From Dethiobacter alkaliphilus (GTDB taxonomy: Bacteria > Bacillota > Dethiobacteria > DTU022 > UBA8154), in contig JAENYV010000004.1 in NCBI GenBank assembly GCA_016841605.1, positions 211,789-275,788 on the forward strand: a DNA stretch of 64,000 nt. The letters are read 5' to 3'. Of the stretch, positions 1 to 9,196 are shown in pieces. A model generated the notes under the pieces. That model ran no database searches. It saw only the letters and a program-made list of their open reading frames with translations, and was not told the origin of the DNA. The translations under genes and the position numbers were made by a program. How positions within the stretch are numbered: the stretch's first letter is position 1; each line of letters opens with the position of its first letter.

Positions 1-162
1 GGAATGATCATGAGTTCCAAGGCCTTACTGAATGATAATCCTTCTCCAACGGAAGAAGAGGTAAAAGAGGCTCTTTCGGGTAATTTTTGCCGGTGTATTA
101 CTCATTACCATGTTGTGGATGCTGTAATGGATGCAGCCAAAAAGGGAGTGGAGAGTAAATGA
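1..162 (+). CDS. Molybdenum hydroxylase small (2Fe-2S) subunit, C-terminal part
   Basis: An open frame enters from the left edge and ends in TGA at 160-162, giving the last 53 residues. The segment NFCRCITHYHVVDAV matches the C-terminal [2Fe-2S] motif (CRC, then a helix) of the small subunit of xanthine dehydrogenase/CO dehydrogenase-type hydroxylases. The first ferredoxin-like cluster and the start lie outside the window. The stop overlaps the next start (ATGA at 159-162), so it is translationally coupled to the Mo subunit. It would pass electrons from the Mo site to FAD. Confidence 0.85.
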   Translation, partial: GMIMSSKALLNDNPSPTEEEVKEALSGNFCRCITHYHVVDAVMDAAKKGVESK

Positions 163-2447
163 CAAATTACCGTTTTATAGGCAAATCTACTCAACGCAAA
201 GATGCTCTTGATATCGTGACGGGTAAAGCGAAATTTATCAATGACTTTACCTTACCTGATATGCTCTATGGTAAAGTACTAAGGAGCCCTCTTCCCCATG
301 CGAACATTAAAAGTATTGATGTTACGGAAGCAAAATCTTTCCCCGGGGTAAAGGCTGTTCTTACGTATAAGGATGTTCCGGACTGGATGGCGGGCTCAGC
401 CCCCCAACACGTCCGAATTCTTGACAGTAAAGTCCGCTATGTTGGAGAGGCAGTTGCTCTTGTAGCTGCTGAGACGGAGGACATAGGAGCAGAAGCTCTC
501 CGACTTATTAAAGTAGAGTATGAATCCTTGCCTGCAGTCTATGATGTGGAGGAAGCTACCCAACCTGATGCTCCCCAGTTATATGAAAAGTTTCCGAGAA
601 ACATTTTACCCCAAGGAATCCGGGTGTTCGGGCTGCATCCGCTTCAGGAAGTTGTTATTGGGGATATTGAAAAAGGACTTGAAGATGCTGATTTTGTAAT
701 TGAGGGTACCTGTTCCTATGAAAATATTCCTAATCCCATGCCCCCGGAATCTCCCGCAGTAATCGCTGCATGGGAAGGGCCTGATACTCTCAACGTTTGG
801 TTGGGGTCACAGGGTCCCCATATTGTTAAAGTTGCTCTTGAGAAGTGGATGGGATCCATAAATATACGTTCCGTCGGGTATTCCGTTGGGGCAAGCTACG
901 GGTCAAAATATATGTCCTGGCAATATACTATGCCTGCTGCTGCGCTGGCGCAAGCAACAGGCCGCCCTGTAAAGCTTAGCTACGGGAAGGCGGAACATTT
1001 GGCTGCCTTCACAGTACGACTGGGTTCCCGTATTCATGGCAAGGTAGGCATAAAGAAAGATGGTACCGTAACCTTTCTTTCCGGTGATTGGCTGGTTAAT
1101 ACCGGTGCTTTTTCTGAAGCATCACAGGCCATGGTTGCTGTAGGTTGTGGTGAGGCACAACTTATTCTCAGGTGCCCTAATTGGAGTTTTAAACCCAAAG
1201 TAGTATGTACCAATCGCACGGCTTCCGGACAGGTGCGAGGTTTCGGAGGTCAGGAATTAAAATGCGCGTTGCTACCCATCCTTGCTTTGGGTATGGAGAA
1301 GGCCGGTATTGATCCGGTTGACTTTTTTAAACGAAATTATGTAAAACCGGGAGAGGGCTATTACTGGCGTGATGGGGAATGGTGGGTATGTGAAGGTATT
1401 GATTATACCAAAGCAATAGAAAAAGGAGCCGAGACCTTTGGTTGGAAAGAGAAATGGAAGGGGTGGCTAAAACCCACCTCAGTCAAGGGTGCAAAGCGGC
1501 GGGGCGTTGGTGTTGGCATTCATGGAAATGCCGATGCCGGTGAGGATGTGTCTGAGGCATTTGTTCGCCTTGAAACCAATGGTACAGCGATAATTTATTG
1601 CGGCTTACCTGAACACGGTACCGGTCAACGTACAAATATTTGTAAAATGGTGGCTGAAATTTTGCAGATTCCTCTTGATAGGGTTTCAGTTACACCGGCG
1701 GATTCACTCGTTAATCCCGTTGAGATCGGACCTGTCGGTTCAAGGGGAACTTACGCTATCGGAAGTGCAGTTATAGCTGCTGCCGAAGATGCTAAAGAAC
1801 AACTTTTTGAAAAAGTAGCCCGGAATTTAAAAGTAAAACCGGAAGACTTGGAGACGTTAGACGGAATGGTTTACGTGAAAGGAAAACCAGAGGCAAGGAT
1901 CTCCTGGGGAAAAGGAATGAACTATTCCGGTACCTGTCTGGGACGCGGCCGTTTTGAGTCTGATTTCTCAAAGCCTAATTTTATGATGATTTTCACTGAA
2001 GTAGAGGTTGATACTACTACAGGGAAGATAGACCTCATCAGGGTAGTAGGTGCAACTGATGTCGGGCAAATTATCGATCCCCTTTGCCTTACCAATCAGC
2101 TTGACGGGTGCCTGGGCTCCGCCGGTATCGACAGCGCTCTCTTCGAAGAGGCGGTGCTCGATACACGCCTCGGACGTATAATGAATCTCAACATGATCGA
2201 CTATAAATGGCGTACTTTTGCGGAACTTCCCGAAATGGAACATGTTATTCTTGAAACACCGTTCTCCACCCATCGCTTTCACGCTATTGGTGTAGGTGAG
2301 ATTACCCCGTCTCCCGGCCCCCCTGCTGTCCTTATGGCCGTATCCAACGCGATAGGTGTATGGATGCATGATTATCCGCTTACACCCGATAAGGTTTTGA
2401 GCTCCTTAGGAAAGATAGCTGCTACAAAGAGAGGAGAAAGAGCATGA
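159..2447 (+). CDS. Molybdenum hydroxylase large subunit (xanthine dehydrogenase family, molybdopterin-binding)
   Basis: This 762-residue protein has the usual length and two-part layout of the Mo-binding subunit: an aldehyde oxidase a/b hammerhead-like N-terminus (IGKSTQRKDALDIVTGKAKF, GKVLRSPLPHA) and the cofactor-binding part (GQVRGFGGQE around residue 360, VGSRGTYAIG near 525, GVGEITPSPGPPAV near 710). The near-C-terminal GVGE motif holds the glutamate that acts as the catalytic base in this family. It overlaps the genes on both sides by 4 bp. The reaction is probably water-derived hydroxylation, or the reverse reductive dehydroxylation, of an aldehyde, N-heterocycle or aryl-CoA. The sequence does not fix the substrate. 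Confidence 0.9.
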   Translation: MTNYRFIGKSTQRKDALDIVTGKAKFINDFTLPDMLYGKVLRSPLPHANIKSIDVTEAKSFPGVKAVLTYKDVPDWMAGSAPQHVRILDSKVRYVGEAVALVAAETEDIGAEALRLIKVEYESLPAVYDVEEATQPDAPQLYEKFPRNILPQGIRVFGLHPLQEVVIGDIEKGLEDADFVIEGTCSYENIPNPMPPESPAVIAAWEGPDTLNVWLGSQGPHIVKVALEKWMGSINIRSVGYSVGASYGSKYMSWQYTMPAAALAQATGRPVKLSYGKAEHLAAFTVRLGSRIHGKVGIKKDGTVTFLSGDWLVNTGAFSEASQAMVAVGCGEAQLILRCPNWSFKPKVVCTNRTASGQVRGFGGQELKCALLPILALGMEKAGIDPVDFFKRNYVKPGEGYYWRDGEWWVCEGIDYTKAIEKGAETFGWKEKWKGWLKPTSVKGAKRRGVGVGIHGNADAGEDVSEAFVRLETNGTAIIYCGLPEHGTGQRTNICKMVAEILQIPLDRVSVTPADSLVNPVEIGPVGSRGTYAIGSAVIAAAEDAKEQLFEKVARNLKVKPEDLETLDGMVYVKGKPEARISWGKGMNYSGTCLGRGRFESDFSKPNFMMIFTEVEVDTTTGKIDLIRVVGATDVGQIIDPLCLTNQLDGCLGSAGIDSALFEEAVLDTRLGRIMNLNMIDYKWRTFAELPEMEHVILETPFSTHRFHAIGVGEITPSPGPPAVLMAVSNAIGVWMHDYPLTPDKVLSSLGKIAATKRGERA

Positions 2448-3424
2448 AATCTTTTGCCCATGTTAATGCCCGCTCAGTGGATGAAGCTATTCAACTGCTT
2501 ACAAAATACAATGGAAGAGCGAAGCTTAATGCCGGTGGAACGGATCTTATTGGGGTCTTAAAGGACCGTATTCTCCCCGGCTATCCTGAAGCGATCATCA
2601 ACATCAAAACAATTCCTGGTCTTGGTACCTTGGAAAAAGGCGAGGATAGTGTAAGTATCGGTGCGTTAACTCCTCTTGTTAATTTAATCGAATCTCCTTT
2701 TATTGAAAAGAACTATCCTCTTCTTCAAGAGGCCGCCAAAACTGTCGCCTCTCCACAGGTTAGGAATATGGCGACGGTCGGCGGCAACATCTGTCAGGAT
2801 ACACGTTGCTGGTACTACCGCTACCCTGATCAGATCGGAGGCATAATCGAATGCTTTCGGAAAGGTAAGAAGGGCTGTCCTGCCGTTGCCGGTGACAATC
2901 GTTACCATGCTATTATGGGAGCTGCAAAGTGTTATGCGGTTTGTCCTTCCGACATTGCTGTGGCCTTAATTGCTCTTGGGGCAACCCTTACCATTGCCGG
3001 CGCGGAGGGAAGTCGCACTATCCCTCTGGAAGATTTCTATACCCCCTTAGGGAACGTTCTTGCCCCGGAGGAGATGATTAAGGCGATCAGAATTCGAAAA
3101 CCTTTCCCCTCTACCAAACAAACCTTTCTTAAATTTACAATCAGGAAGCCGATTGATTTTGCCGTGGTCAGCGTGGCATCAAATATTACTATTGAGCAAA
3201 GGATCTGTACTAGAGCCCGGATTGTTTTGGGGGCGGTAGCACCCACCCCTGTCCGTGCCTTTGCGGCAGAGGATTTTTTAAAAGGAAAAGAATTGTGCGA
3301 GGAAATTGCTGTTGAAGCAGCGGCGCTTGCTTTGGCAGGGGCTAAGCCCCTTTCTAAAAATGCTTATAAAATAGAGATCGCAAAAACTTTAGTGAAGGAG
3401 GCAATATTATCGAAGATAAAATGA
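2444..3424 (+). CDS. Molybdenum hydroxylase FAD-binding (medium) subunit with cysteine-rich insertion
   Basis: This 326-residue protein resembles CoxM/HcrB FAD subunits: FAD-binding loops NAGGTDL (29-35) and ATVGGNICQ (110-118), and a C-terminal CO-dehydrogenase flavoprotein domain. Between the two FAD loops and the PSDIAVAL segment lies an insertion with Cys at 117, 122, 137, 145, 163 and 167. 4-Hydroxybenzoyl-CoA reductase (HcrB) carries an extra [4Fe-4S] cluster in the same region. An extra cluster here is therefore plausible and would suit a low-potential or reductive reaction (inference). It is the last gene of the trio and overlaps the Mo subunit by 4 bp. Confidence 0.87.
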   Translation: MKSFAHVNARSVDEAIQLLTKYNGRAKLNAGGTDLIGVLKDRILPGYPEAIINIKTIPGLGTLEKGEDSVSIGALTPLVNLIESPFIEKNYPLLQEAAKTVASPQVRNMATVGGNICQDTRCWYYRYPDQIGGIIECFRKGKKGCPAVAGDNRYHAIMGAAKCYAVCPSDIAVALIALGATLTIAGAEGSRTIPLEDFYTPLGNVLAPEEMIKAIRIRKPFPSTKQTFLKFTIRKPIDFAVVSVASNITIEQRICTRARIVLGAVAPTPVRAFAAEDFLKGKELCEEIAVEAAALALAGAKPLSKNAYKIEIAKTLVKEAILSKIK

Positions 3425-3885
3425 ATTAAAGAATGAATATTTAATGTGGGGCCAATGGTTATTTATAAAAGGGAGCGGCATCAGTCCTTAAGCCTGTTGG
3501 ATGTCGTTTACCGCCCTAAGCCTGAACAAATATTCAGGCTTAGGGCGGCTTCACATAAAAACTCTGCCCACACTACAACCTCAAACCATTATTTAAAGTA
3601 TCTTTCTAATTATTACGCCCGACTTATTACGCTTTTCGACAAAGCTGATAGGAAGAAGTATGTCGCCTTGCTTCGGTTTATATCCCAGTGTATCTACAAT
3701 AATGGCTGTATCTTTTAATTGACATTTTTAATTTATGTTATATATAATAATTGAAAACAACGACCTCATAATTTGGTATGGTTGTCAACTATGAACTAAC
3801 GAAAACAAGGTAAAATAAGTTGAAATGGCTTAAAAGGCGAAATATTGATAGTCCATGAAACGAACAGCGAGGGGAGGCCCCGGTA
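3425..3885. other. Intergenic region after the hydroxylase operon
   Basis: This 460-bp stretch contains the strong hairpin at 3511-3548 and otherwise AT-rich sequence. An open frame at 3446-3718 runs straight through the hairpin and has no family resemblance, so I do not call it. No clear promoter for the following small gene was identified. Confidence 0.5.
3511..3548 (+). terminator. Hairpin terminator after the hydroxylase genes
   Basis: A perfect 16-bp inverted repeat (CCGCCCTAAGCCTGAA / TTCAGGCTTAGGGCGG) with a 6-base loop lies 87 bp after the FAD subunit stop. There is no U-run after the stem, so termination would rest on the stem alone, or the element may protect the 3' end of the mRNA. 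Confidence 0.6.
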
Positions 3886-4158
3886 TTGCTATTGTTTGAG
3901 TACTTCGATGAACTACAGGAACGCTTTTTTACCTGGTGTGATAATGTCCTGCGAGATTATCTTGACCGTGAAGGAGCTATGCTTAAAAAGTGGTGGCCGC
4001 GCAAAAATCCGGATGGCAGTTATGAGCTGGTTTTTAAACTGATTGCTTGCGATAAAGCCTTATCCAAAATTTATGTGCCCATACCGGAGGAGTATCACGA
4101 ACTTCTTGAGCGTGAGTATTTTATCAATCACCCACCGGACGAAGATGAAACAGATTGA
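3886..4158 (+). CDS. Hypothetical protein, 90 aa
   Basis: The reading starts at TTG 3886, chosen because GAGGGGAGG (3869-3877) sits about 8 bp upstream. The protein is rich in charged and aromatic residues (REGAMLKKWWPRKNPDGSYE, IPEEYHELLEREYF) and ends in an acidic tail (DEDETD). No signal peptide or membrane segment is seen. I do not recognise the family. Balanced amino-acid use and the good ribosome-binding site suggest a real cytoplasmic protein. It is convergent with the TAXI binding-protein gene and separated from it by a bidirectional hairpin. Confidence 0.6.
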   Translation: MLLFEYFDELQERFFTWCDNVLRDYLDREGAMLKKWWPRKNPDGSYELVFKLIACDKALSKIYVPIPEEYHELLEREYFINHPPDEDETD

Positions 4159-4186
4159 TTTAAGAAAGTTGTAAATAGATGATAAT

Positions 4187-4230
4187 AAGAGAGAATCCTT
4201 ATTATCTTATAGACATCAGGATTCTCTCTT
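4187..4230. terminator. Bidirectional terminator between convergent genes
   Basis: A 13-bp perfect stem, AAGAGAGAATCCT / AGGATTCTCTCTT, encloses an 18-base loop. It lies between the + strand hypothetical gene (stop 4158) and the minus-strand TAXI gene (stop 4264), with short T-rich flanks on both sides. Confidence 0.65.
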
Positions 4231-4263
4231 CTCTTAAAGTTAATAATATTTTTTCGCAGTTTA

Positions 4264-5388
4264 CTACTGCTCCAGAAGCTTTCTTTGGTCTTCTTCGGCT
4301 TCCGGTGTCCACAATCCTTTTTCCTTCCAAAAACGTACAGCTCCTTCATGGTATGGCGCATATAGATTGGAACTAAACATAGTTTCTTGCTTCCAATCTT
4401 TTAGAAGAGCGTGTTGAGGATGGAGTTCCTCATAGTTTTCGTAAAGAGTTTTAGTGATTTCATAGGCGGCATCAGCACTAAGCTTTGACGAAGCAACCAA
4501 ACATGCATTAGAATAAATTAGGGTAACATCCGATTTGAGTATCCCCACTTTCTCTTGTCGTGCGATATGAGAACCAGGCAAGTGATTTAAGAGTGCTTTT
4601 ACTATTTCCTCTGGAGGATTATCTCCCTGCTCGGGGGGCAGGTCGCCAAAATTTAAGGCATGTAAGGGGGTTGACGAATCAACTTCGATGCCCTGAGCCC
4701 CTACCGGTGTACCACCGAAAGATGCATCCAGACTTCCTTCTTGTATGGAACGTAGACTCACGATAGCATCAGGCACAGGCACCGGTAATACATCATCCCA
4801 GGTCAAGCCGACTGATTCTAACGCAGCAGTTAGACTATTGTGCATTTCAATATTGCCTCCGAATTCGCTGCCGACCTTCTTGCCTTTTAATTCCTTGATT
4901 GACTTAATACCGGAATCAACCCGTACAGTCAGTGGAAGAATAGGTATTTTATGACCACAAACCAAAAGACGGAGGTTTTTGTATGGTTTGTCAAAGTTAA
5001 TTCCCGTATAGGCCCAAATGGCATAATTACCGGATATTAAACCCAGTTCAAGCTTTCCCGTTTCCAGAAAAGGAATAAAAATATTGGGCCCGCCGATCGG
5101 TTCAACTTGCGCTTGTATAGGCGAGTAATCGCTAAGCACTTTGGCTACTCCTGTTCCAACGTCATAGAATGATCCGCCAATCTGATTTGTTCCAAGTACG
5201 ACGGTTGCGGGCAGTTCTTCTTGCTTAGTAGTCTCATTTTCATTTTCCTTTGGAAGTGATGTCGGTTCAGAGCCGGATTGACATCCACTAAGTATTAGTC
5301 CCATAATAACCAGCAATATCAAGAAAAAACTAAAACACCGCAAATTAGCCTTTCTTTTCTTAACTTGTAACGCATATTTAACCTTCAT
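4264..5388 (-). CDS. TAXI-family TRAP transporter solute-binding lipoprotein (second copy)
   Basis: This 374-residue exported lipoprotein has a hydrophobic N-terminus ending in the lipobox LILSGCQSG. Features of TAXI-type TRAP binding proteins follow: TNQIGGSFYDVGTGVAKVL, DSGIKSIKELKGKKVG, SLDASFGGTPVGAQ and a C-terminal EGAVRFWKEKGLW. It would capture an organic acid outside the membrane and pass it to the fused permease encoded upstream. It is clearly paralogous to the protein at 7752-8843, with long identical stretches near the C-terminus, so one locus carries two receptors for one permease. A 335-bp gap separates it from the permease gene. Start ATG 5388 follows a G-rich ribosome-binding site. 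Confidence 0.9.
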   Translation of the reverse strand: MKVKYALQVKKRKANLRCFSFFLILLVIMGLILSGCQSGSEPTSLPKENENETTKQEELPATVVLGTNQIGGSFYDVGTGVAKVLSDYSPIQAQVEPIGGPNIFIPFLETGKLELGLISGNYAIWAYTGINFDKPYKNLRLLVCGHKIPILPLTVRVDSGIKSIKELKGKKVGSEFGGNIEMHNSLTAALESVGLTWDDVLPVPVPDAIVSLRSIQEGSLDASFGGTPVGAQGIEVDSSTPLHALNFGDLPPEQGDNPPEEIVKALLNHLPGSHIARQEKVGILKSDVTLIYSNACLVASSKLSADAAYEITKTLYENYEELHPQHALLKDWKQETMFSSNLYAPYHEGAVRFWKEKGLWTPEAEEDQRKLLEQ

Positions 5389-5723
5389 TGTTTAAACCCC
5401 CTATTTTTTTTTGATACTTGACTGAACGCAATAGCCTTTCCGTAAAATATTGTCCTTATAAACACCCCCGTCCATCCATGCTTATTTTACTCTGGCTGAT
5501 CACTGCTCCACATAACTGTCGCCGGTATACTGGCTTCTCAGGTCACTATAGATAATCTAGGCCGGGCAATTTTAAGGGCATTGCCCGAGGCTTCAAGAAC
5601 CAAAAACTACCTCAAGTTCCCATGCCAGCACGTATCTGGAGGCGGTACTGGCCGAATAATAAAAGCTTGTCCAATTAGAGACAACAGTTCGGTTTGAATT
5701 GTATGCACCTCTGCACCTCCACC
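5389..5723. other. Spacer between TAXI permease and second TAXI binding protein
   Basis: This 335-bp stretch has no convincing gene. A weak hairpin (GGGCAAT 5564-5570 / ATTGCCC 5580-5586) lacks a U-run in either direction. A 65-residue minus-strand frame running into it overlaps the permease gene and is rejected. The gap may hold an internal promoter for the second binding protein, but I see no good -35/-10 pair. Confidence 0.4.
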
Positions 5724-7733
5724 TTAAAGAAGGCTGTTTTTTTGTCTGATTTTCTTTAGCCATTCGAACTTCCGGTGACGTAACTCCCACAAGAGCAGGG
5801 AGACGGCAATAAGAAACCCGGTCCCATTTACTATTGCGCCTGTTATCATGTTTTGCTTAAACGGGATAAGCAGGGTAACACCGGCCAGGCAAAACAGAAC
5901 TCTGTGACCTGCCGGAAACAAATGATAAAAGTAACCGATCAATCCGACACCTAGGAGCAAAGTGCCGACAACTGCCGTTGTTACCGATAAAAGAATAACC
6001 GGCAACCCGGCATTCGTTAGAATTAGAGACGGTGAGTATACGAATAAAAACGGGATTATATAAGCCAGTATGCCCAGGCGCATAGAGATTAAACCGATTT
6101 TGTTGGGGTTGGCGCCGACCAGGCTGGATGTAGCAAAACAGGCGAGTGCAACCGGTGGTGTCCAATTAGCTACTGTGGCAAAATAAAAAATAAATAGATG
6201 AGCAGCCAGCGGGAGAACACCCATTTCCACCAGCGCCGGCGCGATGAGAGTACCCACTAAAGCATAGGCCGGCACCGGAGGCATACCCATTCCAAGAATG
6301 ACCGATGCTATAGCCGCGATAACAAGAAGCAATAACAGGTTGTTATTGCTAAAACTGGTGAGGGCATAGGCTATATTAAAACCAAACCCGCTGGCAGATG
6401 CTACCCCAATGATTATACCGGCACCGGCGATCAGGGCGCTGATACTCATCAGCATCCGGCCGGTCCCTTCGAGAGTAGCTACGGCACGTTGTTTAAAATT
6501 GCTGCGATTGCTTTTGGTCGTTAAAAGGAACAGAACCGAGAAAAAGCTTGACACAACACCGGCAATGCTGGGATTGAGACGGATAATCATTAAGGTATAA
6601 ATAAGGATACCTATGCAAGGGATAATAACCCATCCTTCACGCAGAGCTGCTCGAGATTTTAAGATCTCGGTTTTCGGAATACCCACAAATCCTTTTTTCC
6701 CGGCTTCCAAATCTACCTGGACAAACAATGCCACATAAAACAACAACGCCGGAATTAGGGCGGCAATGGCTACATCCGCGTAAGGTATACCCAGATTTTC
6801 GGCTATCATGAAGGCGATGATGCCCATGACCGGCGGCATGATCCCTCCCCCCGAGGAGGCGACAGACTCCACGGCTGCAGCATATACAGGGTCATACCCG
6901 GCTCTAGTCATTAGTGGAATGGTGACTGTCCCGGTGATCATGGCGTTGGTTGTGCAACCTCCGGTGACTGCACCAATGAGGCTAGACATTCCTACCGCCG
7001 CCTTAGCTGATCCGCCCCTTAAGCGTCCGAGGGTCGCGATGGCCAAATTGGCGAGATGATCAGTTCCTCCAAAAACGGTTAAAACATTGCCGAAGAAAAT
7101 AAAAGCTAAAGCAATACCCGCGGCAAGAGTCATTTGACCAAGAATACTATTGGGGTCAACATAAAGAAAATCAATAAGCCTGAACCAGGGTGTGCCGATA
7201 CTTTGTAACGGTCCGGGAAAAAAGTCGGCGTATCGGCCATAAAGGATAAAGGTAATAATGACAATTACAAAAACCCACCCCGCGAAGCGCCGGACCGCTT
7301 CAATGATAATAAGTATAGTCAGCATCCCCAAAACGGTTCTTTCAAAGGAAAGCACTCCCAAACTAAAAGCAATTTGGGGATAAAACCACGTAAGGTAAAG
7401 GCCTATGGGCAGTGCCAATACGGCAAGCAGACCGTCATACCAGGGCAAGCGATCACGCGAAGCATTGTTGCTTGCCGGCCTGGAAAAGAACACAGTGACG
7501 AAAACGATTGTTATAAACAGGCCGACGTACTGCTCCGTGTATAAACCCCAACCAAAATAAGTATGTATACCTGATATGAAAAGAATCCCTAAAACAGGAA
7601 CCAGGCAAAGCAGGAAGCGCTGCAGCAGGCCCAGTAGACCTGGGAGTGCCCGGAAATTTCCATTATCAGTCCAGGTGGCCTGTTTTTTTTGTTGTTCACA
7701 ATTTTCCCGTATGGTTTTTTTAATTGAGTTCAT
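5724..7733 (-). CDS. TRAP transporter fused permease (4TM/12TM, TAXI type)
   Basis: This 669-residue, very hydrophobic protein fuses the small (DctQ-like) and large (DctM-like) TRAP membrane subunits, as is usual for TAXI systems. The N-terminal third has about five helices. The DctM-like core shows family signatures: GRLRGGSAKAAVGMSSLIG, a helical hairpin near GAVTGGCTTNAMITGT, VESVASSGGGIMPPVMG, and GMGMPPVPAYALVGTLIAPAL in the second half. It would drive Na+- or H+-coupled uptake of an organic acid with the flanking binding proteins. The first binding-protein gene ends 18 bp upstream, so the two form an operon from the promoter near 9014-9041. Confidence 0.93.
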   Translation of the reverse strand: MNSIKKTIRENCEQQKKQATWTDNGNFRALPGLLGLLQRFLLCLVPVLGILFISGIHTYFGWGLYTEQYVGLFITIVFVTVFFSRPASNNASRDRLPWYDGLLAVLALPIGLYLTWFYPQIAFSLGVLSFERTVLGMLTILIIIEAVRRFAGWVFVIVIITFILYGRYADFFPGPLQSIGTPWFRLIDFLYVDPNSILGQMTLAAGIALAFIFFGNVLTVFGGTDHLANLAIATLGRLRGGSAKAAVGMSSLIGAVTGGCTTNAMITGTVTIPLMTRAGYDPVYAAAVESVASSGGGIMPPVMGIIAFMIAENLGIPYADVAIAALIPALLFYVALFVQVDLEAGKKGFVGIPKTEILKSRAALREGWVIIPCIGILIYTLMIIRLNPSIAGVVSSFFSVLFLLTTKSNRSNFKQRAVATLEGTGRMLMSISALIAGAGIIIGVASASGFGFNIAYALTSFSNNNLLLLLVIAAIASVILGMGMPPVPAYALVGTLIAPALVEMGVLPLAAHLFIFYFATVANWTPPVALACFATSSLVGANPNKIGLISMRLGILAYIIPFLFVYSPSLILTNAGLPVILLSVTTAVVGTLLLGVGLIGYFYHLFPAGHRVLFCLAGVTLLIPFKQNMITGAIVNGTGFLIAVSLLLWELRHRKFEWLKKIRQKNSLL

Positions 7734-7751
7734 TTTAAGTCAACCTCTTTT

Positions 7752-8843
7752 TTACTGTTCCAGAAGCTTGTTTTGCGTTTCCTCTGCCTCCGGAGTCCAT
7801 AATCCTTTTTCCTTCCAGAAGCGTATTGCTCCCTCATGATAAGGTGCAGGTTGATCGGAACTGAACATGGTTTCCTGCCTCCAATCTTTCAGCAAATCAT
7901 GGATGGGGTGGAGTTCCTTGTTGTTTTCATAAATGGCCTTGGTAATTTCATAGGCAGCTTCCGTACTCAACTTGCTTGAAGCTGCGAACCAGGAAACAAA
8001 ATTAATTGCGGTGCAATCCGATTTAAGGAAACCCTCTTTTTGTTGCCGGTATATGTTTGTACCGGGCATATATTTCTGTAACACTTTGATTAGCTCTTCA
8101 GGCTGGTTATCACACTCCTCGGGGGGTAGATCGCCGAAATTCAGCGCTTGCAAAGGAATAGCCGCGTCGATTTCCAGGTTAAGAGCACCTGTTGGTGTGC
8201 CGCCGAATGATGCATCAACGCGTCTTTCTTGCAGGGCTCGTATGGCTGATGATGGATCTGCTACAGGTATTTCTTTAACATCACTCCATGTAAGGCCGAC
8301 AGACTCCAGAGCCGCGGATATACTTAACTTACCAGTAATGAAACTTCCATACCCACCGGCTACCCTCTTCCCTTTCAAATCCTTGATTGAAGTAATACCG
8401 GAATCAATGCTTACTACCAGGGGAATTGTAGGATTTCCGTGGCCGCGAACTAGTACCCTCATGTTTTTGTACGGCTTTTCATAGCCTGGTCCTCCGTTGT
8501 AGGACCAGGCTAAATCATTTCCGGATTCGATGCCCAACCCTAGTTCCCCGGATTCCAATAAGGGGTTAAAGGCAACCGGCCCGGCACTTGGCTTTATTAC
8601 TACCTTAATCGGCAAGTGATCGCTAAGAACCTTGGCTACTCCTGCTGCGACTATATAACTGGAACCGCCGGTAGGAAAAGTGCCTAGCCCGACTGTTGCC
8701 GGCAGTTCTTCCGGTGTTGTCGGGTTTGTACCTTGATTGGACTTTTCTTGTACATTGTTTGAGAAAGATGTACAACCGCCCAGAATCAGGACAATGAATA
8801 ACATCGGTACCCAGGCAGCCCAGAACCAGGAAAATCGCCGCAT
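7752..8843 (-). CDS. TAXI-family TRAP transporter solute-binding lipoprotein (first copy)
   Basis: This 363-residue lipoprotein has a signal peptide ending in the lipobox LILGGCTSF. TAXI features include GTFPTGGSSYIVAAGVAKVL, DSGITSIKDLKGKRVAGG and VDASFGGTPTGA. It is first in the operon, directly before the fused permease. It is paralogous to the protein at 4264-5388 but differs in the middle part, where ligand contacts are expected, so the two may have different ligand preference or affinity (inference). The ATG is preceded by AGGAGG-like sequence (GGAGGTCG on the minus strand). Transcription probably starts near 9007 from the operator-bearing promoter. Confidence 0.92.
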   Translation of the reverse strand: MRRFSWFWAAWVPMLFIVLILGGCTSFSNNVQEKSNQGTNPTTPEELPATVGLGTFPTGGSSYIVAAGVAKVLSDHLPIKVVIKPSAGPVAFNPLLESGELGLGIESGNDLAWSYNGGPGYEKPYKNMRVLVRGHGNPTIPLVVSIDSGITSIKDLKGKRVAGGYGSFITGKLSISAALESVGLTWSDVKEIPVADPSSAIRALQERRVDASFGGTPTGALNLEIDAAIPLQALNFGDLPPEECDNQPEELIKVLQKYMPGTNIYRQQKEGFLKSDCTAINFVSWFAASSKLSTEAAYEITKAIYENNKELHPIHDLLKDWRQETMFSSDQPAPYHEGAIRFWKEKGLWTPEAEETQNKLLEQ

Positions 8844-8992
8844 AACATTCGACCTCCTAAAAAATAATTTTATTCGATTAACATTGCCATGATGAAAAAA
8901 TATTTAAAATTATTCAGAAGCAACTGGACGCTCTCATTATGGAATCAAGTATATTTGTGATGAAGAGTAAAATAATGGTTGCAGCGTTTCTC

Positions 8993-9041
8993 TAGTGATC
9001 GTTCGTTAAGTATATTGTAATAAAATTATTTGCTTTGTCAA
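8993..9041 (-). promoter_or_regulatory. Promoter and putative operator of the TAXI transporter operon
   Basis: On the minus strand, TTGACA (9041-9036), a 16-bp spacer and TACAAT (9019-9014) form a sigma-A promoter. Directly after the -10 box lies TAACGA-N4-TCACTA (9008-8993), an imperfect palindrome placed over the expected start of transcription. The segment TACAATATACTTAACGA is identical to the promoter of the acyl-CoA operon at 10070-10086, and spacing and operator layout are the same. The neighbouring TetR protein is the obvious candidate ligand. Confidence 0.72.
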
Positions 9042-9167
9042 TAATAAAAAAATTCATTTTTTCATAATAAATTATTTAAATATATCTTAATTGTTTGGTA
9101 AAGGCTATTTTAGCTAACCAGAACAACAAAAGGGAACTATAAAGGTTAGCATTAATAATTTTTTATA

Positions 9168-9196
9168 TTGACAATATTTATTATACTATACATAAT
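9168..9196 (+). promoter_or_regulatory. Promoter for the TetR-family regulator
   Basis: TTGACA (9168-9173), 17-bp spacer, CATAAT (9191-9196). It lies about 80 bp upstream of the TetR gene. The TAGTGA-N4-TCGTTA element seen at the two target promoters is not found here, so autoregulation by the same site is not evident. Confidence 0.5.

Noticed and set aside
3446..3718. 90-residue plus-strand frame after the hydroxylase operon
   Set aside because: It runs through both arms of a perfect 16-bp hairpin, has no ribosome-binding site and shows no family features.
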